From Actinomycetota bacterium (GTDB lineage: Bacteria > Actinomycetota > Actinomycetes > S36-B12), in assembly GCA_009700485.1 (NCBI GenBank), contig WLLZ01000031.1, positions 1 through 16,948 on the forward strand: a stretch of DNA of 16,948 bases. The letters run 5' to 3'. Of this stretch, positions 1 to 6,082 are shown piece after piece. Numbering within the stretch: position 1 is the stretch's first letter; every line of letters starts with the position of its first letter. Below the pieces are notes generated by a model. The model worked only from the letters and a program-made list of their open reading frames with translations, was not told the origin of the DNA and ran no database searches. Both the position numbers and the translations under genes were made by a program.

Positions 1-497
1 CCGACCAAGACGCCACCGGTTTCGAGCGCTGCATTCCAGACTAAGCCGAAATCCTTACGGCTGATTTTCGCGGTGCCTTCGAAACCGACCTTATTGGTGC
101 CGTAAGGATCGGTGCTGGCGCCGACAAATTCATACTTCACTTCGACCGAATTAGTCACTCCATGAATTGTTAGGTCACCGGTCACTAAGATCTCGTCGCC
201 CTTGGCGGCAACAGCGGTTGAGACAAAAGTGAGAGTGGGGAAATTCTCAGCGTCTAAGAAGTCCGCGGATGCCAAATGGGCATCGCGGTCGGCAGAGTTG
301 GTGTTGATGCTGGCGGCCTCGATCGTGAGTTCAGCGCGCGAAGCGGACAGGTTGTCACCATCAATGGTGAACGAGCCGGAGTAGGTGCCGAAATTTCCGC
401 GAACTTTGGCGACCATCGCGTGGCGCACCCAAAAGCCGATGGTGGTGTGGAAAGGATCGATGATCCAGGTGCCAGTGGCTGGCGACAGGTTACTCAT
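1..497 (-). CDS. YceI family protein, partial (C-terminus beyond left edge)
   Basis: The minus-strand frame starts at ATG 497 and stays open to the left edge, giving about 165 residues without a stop. It begins MSNLSPATGTWIID and continues with the family pattern: an early HTTIGFWVRHAMVAKVRGNF stretch, then SADFLDAENFPTLTF, a GDLTIHGVT segment and a GFEGTAKISRKDFGL segment. YceI proteins are lipocalin-like beta barrels that bind isoprenoid-type lipids; some are secreted. No signal peptide is visible here, so this copy is probably cytoplasmic, as is usual for the short actinobacterial members. The start is supported by an AGGAGA ribosome binding site 3 bases before the ATG and by a good promoter further upstream. 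Family assignment is firm; the physiological role (often stress or lipid related) is unknown. Confidence 0.93.
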   Translation of the reverse strand, partial: MSNLSPATGTWIIDPFHTTIGFWVRHAMVAKVRGNFGTYSGSFTIDGDNLSASRAELTIEAASINTNSADRDAHLASADFLDAENFPTLTFVSTAVAAKGDEILVTGDLTIHGVTNSVEVKYEFVGASTDPYGTNKVGFEGTAKISRKDFGLVWNAALETGGVLV

Positions 498-520
498 GAG
501 TCTCCTATTACAGTTAGAGT

Positions 521-540
521 TTAGTTGAATGTTCTACTAA
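521..540. promoter_or_regulatory. MarR-like palindromic operator candidate
   Basis: TTAGTTGAAT followed by GTTCTACTAA forms a 20-bp inverted repeat with 8 of 10 pairs matching. It overlaps the end of the -10 box of the YceI promoter and the expected transcription start, where a bound repressor would block initiation. The half-site TTAGTTGAA is typical of MarR-family operators as I know them. No MarR gene lies in the window, so the regulator is unidentified. Confidence 0.5.
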
Positions 541-567
541 TATAGTTGAAGATTTGACTGAAGTCAA
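539..567 (-). promoter_or_regulatory. Sigma70-type promoter of the YceI gene
   Basis: Read on the minus strand, TTGACT (567-562) is followed after exactly 17 bp by TATATT (544-539). This is the best -35/-10 pair in the window and points into the YceI gene. The -35 hexamer is half of a 14-bp palindrome, TTGACTGAAGTCAA (554-567), so a second TTGACT also lies on the plus strand, but no matching -10 follows it. Confidence 0.75.
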
Positions 568-600
568 TTCGTGCCAAATTGAGCGGCTAGGGTGGGGGCC

Positions 601-1188
601 GTGCCCACGATCTGCGTCTATTGCGCCTCGAGTTCGGGGATCGATGACCGCTACCTGGTTCTGGCCGATGAGGTGGGTACCGCGATTGCAACACGCGGCT
701 GGCAACTTGTCTCAGGCGGTGGCTCGGTGTCGATGATGGGGGCGGTGGCGCGGGCGGTTCGACGAGCAGGCGGGCACACCATCGGGGTGATCCCGCAAGC
801 GCTCGTTGCTATGGAAGTCGCAGACCACGACGCCGATGAACTAATAATTACTGATGACATGCGCGCGCGCAAAGGGATCATGGACGACCGCGCTGACGCC
901 TTCTTGGCCTTGCCAGGAGGAATTGGCACCTTAGAAGAGTTGATGGAGGTCTGGACAGCTCGCTGCCTTGGGATGCATGACAAGCCGGTTGTGGGCCTAG
1001 ACCCCTGGGGTGATTTCGGATTGTTGCGTCAGCAGGTTGATCAGTGGCAGCAGCAGGGTTTCGTGCGTGATGAGGCCATTGCTGAACTGGCCTGGACCAC
1101 CGAGGTAGCGCAGGCACTAGACCTAATCGCCGACAAATTGGCGGCCGCGGTGCGCGAGCCCCCGTCCCGTGGTGGGATAGAGGCATGA
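601..1188 (+). CDS. LOG family protein (TIGR00730), cytokinin riboside monophosphate phosphoribohydrolase-like
   Basis: A 195-residue protein (from GTG 601) of the Rossmann-like LOG family. Visible motifs are VYCASSSG at the N-terminus, SGGGSVSMMG near residue 38, RKGIMDDRADAF near residue 90 with the family's conserved Arg, and PGGIGTLEE at about 105-113, which holds the catalytic Glu and the phosphate-binding glycines. LOG enzymes hydrolyse nucleoside 5'-monophosphates to base plus ribose 5-phosphate; in actinobacteria some release cytokinin-type adenines. An in-frame GTG at 592 would add three residues. I prefer 601 because TAGGGT ends 7 bp before it, fitting a leaderless start, and homologs begin close to this point. 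It overlaps the next gene by ATGA, so the two are probably translated together. Confidence 0.9.
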   Translation: MPTICVYCASSSGIDDRYLVLADEVGTAIATRGWQLVSGGGSVSMMGAVARAVRRAGGHTIGVIPQALVAMEVADHDADELIITDDMRARKGIMDDRADAFLALPGGIGTLEELMEVWTARCLGMHDKPVVGLDPWGDFGLLRQQVDQWQQQGFVRDEAIAELAWTTEVAQALDLIADKLAAAVREPPSRGGIEA

Positions 1189-1409
1189 CGTTCATCTTTG
1201 TGCTTTTGGCGGTTGCGGTCATTGCCTTAATTGGCCTATTGGCGACCGGCCGACTTGGTGAACTCCCCGAACCGGTGCGCGATGCTCGTCCGGATAAGAA
1301 ATTTGGCAATCCAGCATTCGATGTAGTGGTGCGCGGATACCGAATGGACGAAGTAGATCAAGTGATCGAGGAATTGCAGGCACAGGTAGCTAAGCTGCGC
1401 GACCGTTGA
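1185..1409 (+). CDS. Small DivIVA-domain membrane protein
   Basis: A 74-residue protein with one N-terminal membrane helix (about residues 3-22, FIFVLLAVAVIALIGLLATG) and a cytoplasmic tail. The tail carries the short DivIVA-like signature NPAFDVVVRGYRMDEVDQVIEEL, followed by the start of a coiled coil. DivIVA-type proteins organise poles and cell-wall growth in actinobacteria; this short form lacks the long coiled coil of Wag31, so it is not DivIVA proper. ATG 1185 overlaps the stop of the LOG gene (ATGA), and its own TGA overlaps a TTG at 1406 of the next frame (TTGA), so three frames are chained. The same LOG/DivIVA neighbourhood occurs in mycobacteria (Rv1205-Rv1209 area, from memory). 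Function unproven. Confidence 0.85.
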   Translation: MTFIFVLLAVAVIALIGLLATGRLGELPEPVRDARPDKKFGNPAFDVVVRGYRMDEVDQVIEELQAQVAKLRDR

Positions 1410-1800
1410 AAAGGACGGTGCACGTTGCCCTCGACGTCGTAATAAATGCCCCGGTATCGGCAGTGTTTGTGGCATTTAGCCAGTGGTCCGAGCAGGGTCG
1501 ATGGATGCTCGGTACGCGCGTCGAAGTAACCAAAGGCGATGGCGCCAGTGTTGGCTCGGAGCTTTCAGCATTTACCGGTTTGGGCCCGGTGGGTTTCCTC
1601 GACACCATGACGATCACCCGCTGGGATGCCCCTTACCGGGTGGGCGCTCGCGATTCATCTGGAGCGAGGATCTAGACCTGCCCTTGGGCCGACTCGGCCA
1701 ACTCGGCTGGCCACTTGCCCGCCCTGCGTTCCTCAGTGGGGTCAGGCGCTCCCTGCTGGCCTTCGGGCGCCTAGTCGAGGGTGGGGTCCTGCCCCGCTAG
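1406..1800 (+). pseudogene. SRPBCC (START-like) family protein, frameshifted and internally deleted
   Basis: Two pieces of one SRPBCC/polyketide-cyclase-like protein sit in different frames. The N-terminal piece (TTG 1406 or GTG 1418 to TAG 1673) has the START-like opening NAPVSAVFVAFSQWSEQGRWM and the GPVGFLDTMTITRWDAPYRV strand, then turns into unrelated residues and stops. The C-terminal piece, in the +2-shifted frame from about 1633 to TAG 1800, reads LPGGRSRFIWSEDLDLPLG followed by WPLARPAFLSGVRRSLLAF, a typical family ending. The join near 1634-1645 lacks the 20-25 residues that normally link these parts, so a deletion that also shifted frame is the simplest reading. A sequencing or assembly error alone would not restore the missing residues. 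The intact protein would probably bind a hydrophobic ligand. Confidence 0.7.
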
Positions 1801-1836
1801 GGCAACCCCAACAGGTCGCCCCGGGGATAGACAAGC

Positions 1837-1858
1837 GATAATGTCCCAATGAGAAAGG
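1837..1858 (+). promoter_or_regulatory. Candidate -10 element and RBS ahead of DUF3117
   Basis: GATAAT at 1837-1842 resembles a -10 box, though no good -35 lies 17 bp upstream. AGAAAGGGG (about 1851-1859) is the ribosome binding site for ATG 1866. A 9-codon frame (ATG 1849 to TGA 1878) starts 6 bp after GATAAT and overlaps the DUF3117 start in another frame; it could be a leaderless upstream ORF. Confidence 0.35.
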
Positions 1859-1865
1859 GGTCTAC

Positions 1866-2033
1866 ATGGCAGCGATGAAGCCACGGACGGGTGATGGTCC
1901 CCTCGAGGTAACCAAGGAGGCGCGCAGTTATGTGATGCGCGTCCCACTCGAAGGCGGCGGTCGACTCGTGGTCGAACTCAAGGCCGACGAAGCCCGCGAG
2001 CTAGGTGACAAACTATTGGCGGTTTTCGCCTAG
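1866..2033 (+). CDS. DUF3117 domain-containing protein (55 aa)
   Basis: A 55-residue protein beginning MAAMKPRTGDGPLEVTKE, with VMRVPLEGGGRLVVELKADE in the middle and ending LLAVFA. This is the highly conserved actinobacterial DUF3117 family (M. tuberculosis Rv1211 is of the same length and almost the same N-terminus, from memory). The basic N-terminus and short beta-rich body suggest a small cytoplasmic protein; its function is not known to me. ATG 1866 has the ribosome binding site AGAAAGGGG about 7 bases upstream. It stands alone between the broken SRPBCC gene and a strong stem-loop terminator, so it is likely expressed as its own short transcript. Confidence 0.93.
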   Translation: MAAMKPRTGDGPLEVTKEARSYVMRVPLEGGGRLVVELKADEARELGDKLLAVFA

Positions 2034-2053
2034 GGCAAAAGCCAAAGTTTCTT

Positions 2054-2098
2054 AATATCGAGGTGACATCCCAACGGGGTTGTCACCTCGATATTTTT
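2054..2098. terminator. Intrinsic terminator, probably bidirectional
   Basis: A perfect 15-bp stem (2054-2068 paired with 2081-2095; arm AATATCGAGGTGACA) closes a 12-base loop and is followed by a run of five T on the plus strand. It lies between the convergent DUF3117 and O-methyltransferase genes. The plus direction is stronger because the minus-strand tail is only TTAAG-like. Confidence 0.88.
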
Positions 2099-2107
2099 AA
2101 AGTGGAG

Positions 2108-2755
2108 CTATTCGCCCTCGCCGCGCAGTACGGCGGCCAGTAAGCCATCACCAATCGTCATCAAGGACGGAACCCAATGCTCGTCATCACGAAGGGAATG
2201 GGCCACATCACGTAGGGCGGCGGTTTCGGCATCGCGCTGACCGGGGTCGGCCACGGCGCCGTTGGACAGCACGTTGTCAAAAGCCAATATCCCGCCAACA
2301 CGTAGCAGGCGCCGAGCTTGTTGCAAGATCGCCGGGTATTCAGCCTTATCGCCATCGACGAAAACCAGGTCATAGGCCTGATCGGCCAGTCGGGGGAGTA
2401 CTTCCAAGGCTCGGCCGGCGATTAACCGGGCGCGCACATGGTCATAGCCCAATTCGGTGAGGATCTCACGGGCCACCCGCTGGTTTTCGGCTTCGGTGTC
2501 GATCGAGGTCAAAATACCGTCTGGTGTCATTCCCGACAGTAGGGCTGCCGCTGAGACACCGGTGCCGGTGCCGATCTCAACAACGGTCTGGGCACTTATT
2601 GCCGTCGCGAGCAGGCGCAGGACCGACGCGGTGGACTTTGTTACCGGCATGCAGCCAAGTTCGACGGCTCTGCTTCGGGCGGCACGGACGTGTTCGTCCT
2701 CAACTAGCCAATCTTCGACATATGCCCATGAGGCAGTATTGGGTGGTGTTGACAT
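2108..2755 (-). CDS. Class I SAM-dependent O-methyltransferase (catechol-OMT-like)
   Basis: A 215-residue methyltransferase of the bacterial O-methyltransferase family (Methyltransf_3, relatives of caffeoyl-CoA and catechol OMTs). SAM-binding motif I is VVEIGTGTGVSAAALL at about 58-73; an acidic residue follows in TSIDTE, and DLVFVDGDKAEYP holds the metal-binding Asp. LLRVGGILAFDNVL gives the later strand and second metal-site Asp/Asn, and the ending is GDGLLAAVL. The acceptor substrate cannot be read from sequence. In mycobacteria the counterpart (Rv1220c, from memory) is also divergent from the sigE-rseA-htrA-tatB unit; here it faces htrA directly across 95 bp. ATG 2755 has only a weak GGGG ribosome binding site. 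Confidence 0.9.
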   Translation of the reverse strand: MSTPPNTASWAYVEDWLVEDEHVRAARSRAVELGCMPVTKSTASVLRLLATAISAQTVVEIGTGTGVSAAALLSGMTPDGILTSIDTEAENQRVAREILTELGYDHVRARLIAGRALEVLPRLADQAYDLVFVDGDKAEYPAILQQARRLLRVGGILAFDNVLSNGAVADPGQRDAETAALRDVAHSLRDDEHWVPSLMTIGDGLLAAVLRGEGE

Positions 2756-2850
2756 TTGCCCCGATGATTCGGGCTGGTTGCTCGTAATGGTGCACCTCCG
2801 CTGGCCTTGGATTCTCAGCAGCCTAGCCTTAGCCCAGATACGAGGAGCAG

Positions 2851-4059
2851 ATGAGCATGAGCAGTGACCCGATGACCCCGCCGGGACCCCCGGTACAAGA
2901 GTCGATCCAGCCAGTTTTGGCCCCGGATCCGACCCCGGATCCGGTGCCGTATGTCCGTGGACCGCGACGCGGCCTGGGATTCTTCTCGACCGTTCTAGTG
3001 GCTGGTGTCACCGCACTGGTTGTCGGTTTGGTGGCTGGTCTCAGCGGGTACCTAATAGGCCAGGCCGTCGACGACGGCACGGTGGTGAGCGAAACGGTAG
3101 TTTCCGCCGCGGTGGTGCCATTGGTGCAGTCCGGTGGCGATACTTCACCGCGCTCTGACCAATCGATCGCCGGCATCGTGTCAGCGGTACTGCCGTCGGT
3201 TGTGTCGATCCTCGTTGAAGGCGGAGCGGATTCCGGTAGTGGTTCAGGTTTTGTAATTCGTCCTGATGGTTACATTCTTACCAACAACCATGTGGTGAAC
3301 CTCGCGGGCAAAGACGGCAAGATCACCGTGGTCTTAAATGACGGCACCGAAATAAAAGGCAAAGTGGTCGGCACCAACGAGGCATATGACCTTGCTGTTA
3401 TCAAAGTCAAGGAGTCCGGCCTGCAGCCGATGACCTTAGGCAACTCGGCCAATATTGCTGTTGGCGACTCCGCAATTGCTATTGGCGCACCGCTCGGCCT
3501 TGATGGCACGGTCACCTACGGCATCATCAGTGCAGTTGATCGCCCGGTTACCGCAGGTACGGAGGGCGATGTTTCGTACATCAATGCAATCCAGACTGAC
3601 GCAGCCATCAACCCGGGTAACTCGGGCGGGCCACTGCTCGATGCGGCCGGCCGCGTCATCGGCGTCAACTCCGCGATCGCCACGCTGATAAGTGGCGGTG
3701 AAGGTGGCAGCATCGGCCTTGGGTTTGCAATCCCGGTGAACTCCGCCAAACGCATCGCCGAGGAGATTATTGCTACGGGCTCCGCGAGTACTCCAGTAAT
3801 AGGTGTCACTTTGGATTTGAGTTACACCGATGACGGAGCCAAGGTTGGTGAGATTAACCAAGGTGGACCATCAGAGGACGCTGGCTTGCTTAAGGGCGAC
3901 ATTATTATCAAACTCGGCGATCGGGTTATCAATGACTCAACCGAACTAGTGGTTGCAATTCGTGAGTATGCCCCGGGTGACCCGGTGCTACTTAGTTTTA
4001 CTCGGGGTGGGGTGACCCGAGAAGTAACTATCAAATTGGGCTCCGCCGAACCTAGTTAA
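2851..4059 (+). CDS. htrA: HtrA/DegP-like membrane-anchored serine protease with PDZ domain
   Basis: A 402-residue protein. Residues 1-42 are a Pro/Asp-rich cytoplasmic tail, 44-72 a membrane helix (STVLVAGVTALVVGLVAGLS), 105-300 a trypsin-like protease and about 310-398 a PDZ domain. The catalytic triad is visible as H147 (TNNHVV), D180 (AYDLAVIKV) and S258 (NPGNSGGPL). Such HtrA proteins face outward and degrade or refold damaged exported proteins; the PDZ domain reads substrate C-termini. Two ATGs compete: 2851 lies 3-4 bases after GAGGAG, and 2857 lies 9 bases after it, so the protein may be two residues shorter. tatB follows 17 bp downstream. In mycobacteria sigE and rseA precede htrA; here they are missing, so control must differ. 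Confidence 0.95.
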   Translation: MSMSSDPMTPPGPPVQESIQPVLAPDPTPDPVPYVRGPRRGLGFFSTVLVAGVTALVVGLVAGLSGYLIGQAVDDGTVVSETVVSAAVVPLVQSGGDTSPRSDQSIAGIVSAVLPSVVSILVEGGADSGSGSGFVIRPDGYILTNNHVVNLAGKDGKITVVLNDGTEIKGKVVGTNEAYDLAVIKVKESGLQPMTLGNSANIAVGDSAIAIGAPLGLDGTVTYGIISAVDRPVTAGTEGDVSYINAIQTDAAINPGNSGGPLLDAAGRVIGVNSAIATLISGGEGGSIGLGFAIPVNSAKRIAEEIIATGSASTPVIGVTLDLSYTDDGAKVGEINQGGPSEDAGLLKGDIIIKLGDRVINDSTELVVAIREYAPGDPVLLSFTRGGVTREVTIKLGSAEPS

Positions 4060-4076
4060 GCAGGTACTCTTCAACC

Positions 4077-4412
4077 ATGTTCGATATTGGCATTGGCGAG
4101 ATCATGATCTTGGCCGTCCTGGGCCTGTTGATTTTCGGGCCGGAGCGGCTGCCTAAAGCCGCTGCTGACGCGGGCCGCCTCGCACGCCAACTCCGGGAGA
4201 TGGCAACGGGGGCGAAGAGAGATCTAGCTGACTCCGCCGGGCTAGACATGAGCGAGACCATGGAGTCAGTGCGCAGCCTCGGTGATCTGCATCCGCGTAA
4301 ATTGGTGGCCGGATTATTCAATGATGACGAACCAGACGAAGTGAAGCCGACAAAAACTGCGAGTGAAGTTGGGCAAACGCCCCGACCAGTATTTGACCCC
4401 GACGCCACCTAG
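4077..4412 (+). CDS. tatB: Twin-arginine translocase subunit TatB
   Basis: A 111-residue TatA/B-family protein: a short N-terminal membrane helix (about residues 5-21, IGEIMILAVLGLLIFGPERL), the FGPERLP hinge, then an amphipathic helix (to about 45) and a charged flexible C-terminus. Glu8 within the helix is the residue that favours TatB over TatA, and the position after htrA matches mycobacterial tatB (Rv1224, from memory). TatB forms, with TatC, the receptor for folded proteins carrying twin-arginine signals. The ATG has no Shine-Dalgarno; TACTCT ends 6 bp before it, so it may also be transcribed leaderlessly from inside the htrA-tatB gap. Its stop shares the bases CTAG with the stop of convergent mrp. 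Confidence 0.9.
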   Translation: MFDIGIGEIMILAVLGLLIFGPERLPKAAADAGRLARQLREMATGAKRDLADSAGLDMSETMESVRSLGDLHPRKLVAGLFNDDEPDEVKPTKTASEVGQTPRPVFDPDAT

Positions 4413-5545
4413 GCCTTTGCTGGAGTCAGGCTTAAGTTCATCCCGGCCAGGCCCCGAGGTTTCATGCCAAGGGTGCGGGCGATCTCACGCAGTGCCAGTG
4501 AGGCGGGTGCATCAGGTTGGCTGAGCACCAACGGAGAACCGGAGTCACCGCCTTCGCGCAGCGCCACGTCGAACGGGATTTTGCCAAGTAGCGGTACTGG
4601 TTTGCCGAAAACTTCCGATAGTTGCTCCGCAACCAACGCGCCACCGCCCATACCGAACAGGTCAAGTGGTTCGCCACAGTGCGGGCACGGGAAACCGCTC
4701 ATATTCTCGATAACCCCGGCAACTTTTTGTTTAGTTTGTTCGGCGAGGGTGCCGGCGCGTACCGCGACATCTGCGGCTGCGGGCTGCGGGGTGGTAACTA
4801 CCACTATTTCAGCGTCGGGCAGTAACTGTGCGGTGGAGATGGCGATATCGCCGGTGCCCGGTGGCAGATCAAGGAGTAAAACATCTAGATCGCCCCACCA
4901 CACATCCGACAAGAATTGTTCTAAGGCGCGGTGCAACATGGGCCCGCGGAAAGCAACCGGCTGGGTCACCCCACCCGGCTTGAAAGCAAGCATAGAAATG
5001 AGGCGCACCCCGAAAGCCATCGGCGGCATGATCATGCCTTCGACCATATTTGGCTGAGCTGTAGTGCCGAGCATGCGCGGGATTGAATGGCCATACATGT
5101 CAGCGTCAACGAGTCCGACCGCCAGGCCGATGTCGGCCATCGCGACGGCGAGGTTCGCGGTGACCGATGACTTCCCGACGCCGCCCTTGCCGGATGCAAT
5201 TGCATAAATCCGAGTAAGTGATCCGGCTTGGGTGAATTGGATTTCACGGGCATCGTGACCGCGTAGCAGTTTCTTTAGATCGGCGCGCTGCTCGTCACCC
5301 ATCACATCGAGTACCACATTGACGCCGGTTACTCCGGGGATGGGCTTTACCGCATTTGTTACCCGCTCGGTGATGGTGTCGCGCATCGGGCAGCCCTTGA
5401 TGGTCAACCACACAGTGACGGTGACGACGCCCTTCTTCGAACACTCGACGTTCTTGAGCATCCCAATTTCGGTTATTGGGCGGTTGATCTCGGGATCTTT
5501 AACATCTGCAAGGGCAAGGTGAACTGCTGCTAGGTCAACGCTCAT
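4409..5545 (-). CDS. mrp: Mrp/NBP35-type Fe-S cluster carrier ATPase
   Basis: A 378-residue P-loop protein (ApbC/Mrp family). Residues 1-95 form the MIP18/DUF59 domain with GCPMRDTI, whose Cys52 can hold a cluster. The deviant Walker A GKGGVGKSSV lies at 119-128, LVDADMYG is the A' motif near 145, DLPPGTGD the switch near 227, and FPCPHC at 285-290 gives the CxxC that bridges an Fe-S cluster between monomers. It moves Fe-S clusters to apo-proteins. The start is 9 bp after the DUF1003 stop, so it is the last gene of an MgtE-N/DUF1003/mrp operon. A TAGTCT hexamer 6 bp before the ATG suggests an additional leaderless start. The same three genes are adjacent in M. tuberculosis (Rv1229c-Rv1232c, from memory). 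Confidence 0.95.
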   Translation of the reverse strand: MSVDLAAVHLALADVKDPEINRPITEIGMLKNVECSKKGVVTVTVWLTIKGCPMRDTITERVTNAVKPIPGVTGVNVVLDVMGDEQRADLKKLLRGHDAREIQFTQAGSLTRIYAIASGKGGVGKSSVTANLAVAMADIGLAVGLVDADMYGHSIPRMLGTTAQPNMVEGMIMPPMAFGVRLISMLAFKPGGVTQPVAFRGPMLHRALEQFLSDVWWGDLDVLLLDLPPGTGDIAISTAQLLPDAEIVVVTTPQPAAADVAVRAGTLAEQTKQKVAGVIENMSGFPCPHCGEPLDLFGMGGGALVAEQLSEVFGKPVPLLGKIPFDVALREGGDSGSPLVLSQPDAPASLALREIARTLGMKPRGLAGMNLSLTPAKA

Positions 5546-5554
5546 ACGGACAGA

Positions 5555-6082
5555 CTATCTAGGGTCCTCCGGCTGCGCATTTGCCTCATCGAGTTTTTGG
5601 GTTAAGTCTGCTAGCAGGTCGCGAATTTCACCATGGACATAATCGCGAGTAGCGACTTCTCCTATCGCTATGCGCAGTGCCGCAATCTCGCGGGCTAGGT
5701 AATCGCTATCAGCCAGTAATCGCTCGGTTCGGGCGCGATCTTCTTGATATTGCACGCGATCGCGGTCGGCCTGTCGATATTGGGCGAGCAAGATCAACGG
5801 GGCTGCATATGAGGCTTGGAGCGACAGCAATAAAGTCAAGAAAATGAAGGGGAAAGGGTCAATGCGCAACTCGACCGGTGCCAATGAGTTCCAGGCCACC
5901 CAGCCCACGACTACCGCGGTCATCCAGGCGATAAATGCCCAAGACCCGATGCGCCTAGCTACTCGTTCAGAAAGTCGGCCAAAGAGTTCTGGATCATAGG
6001 AGTCGCGCAGGTGTAAGCCACGCTCGAGTGGTTGATCCAGGCGTGACTGACGGCGCGGTGCGGAGTTAGCCAAGGTGATCAC
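5555..6082 (-). CDS. DUF1003 domain-containing membrane protein
   Basis: A 175-residue protein from GTG 6082. The DUF1003 core starts near residue 40 with two membrane helices, WAFIAWMTAVVVGWVAWNSL and FIFLTLLLSLQASYAAPLIL, joined by a short loop; the family's NRQ-like region appears as AQYRQADRDR. A long charged C-terminal segment is likely coiled coil. The frame is open 20 codons further upstream, but GTG 6082 is preferred because GAAGGAAG lies about 8 bases before it, and the extra residues would be a shadow of the upstream gene. It overlaps the MgtE-N/CBS gene by 17 bp, so translation is likely coupled. The family's role is unknown; its constant pairing with an MgtE-N/CBS protein hints at a joint membrane function. 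Confidence 0.88.
   Translation of the reverse strand: MITLANSAPRRQSRLDQPLERGLHLRDSYDPELFGRLSERVARRIGSWAFIAWMTAVVVGWVAWNSLAPVELRIDPFPFIFLTLLLSLQASYAAPLILLAQYRQADRDRVQYQEDRARTERLLADSDYLAREIAALRIAIGEVATRDYVHGEIRDLLADLTQKLDEANAQPEDPR

Noticed and set aside
1626..1841. ORF beginning MPLTGWALA over the broken SRPBCC gene
   Set aside because: Third frame of the pseudogene region with Pro/Arg-rich composition; the family-like C-terminus is in the other frame.
3822..4408. Minus-strand ORFs opposite htrA and tatB
   Set aside because: Complementary shadows of strongly recognised genes, Ser/Thr/Arg-rich without domains.
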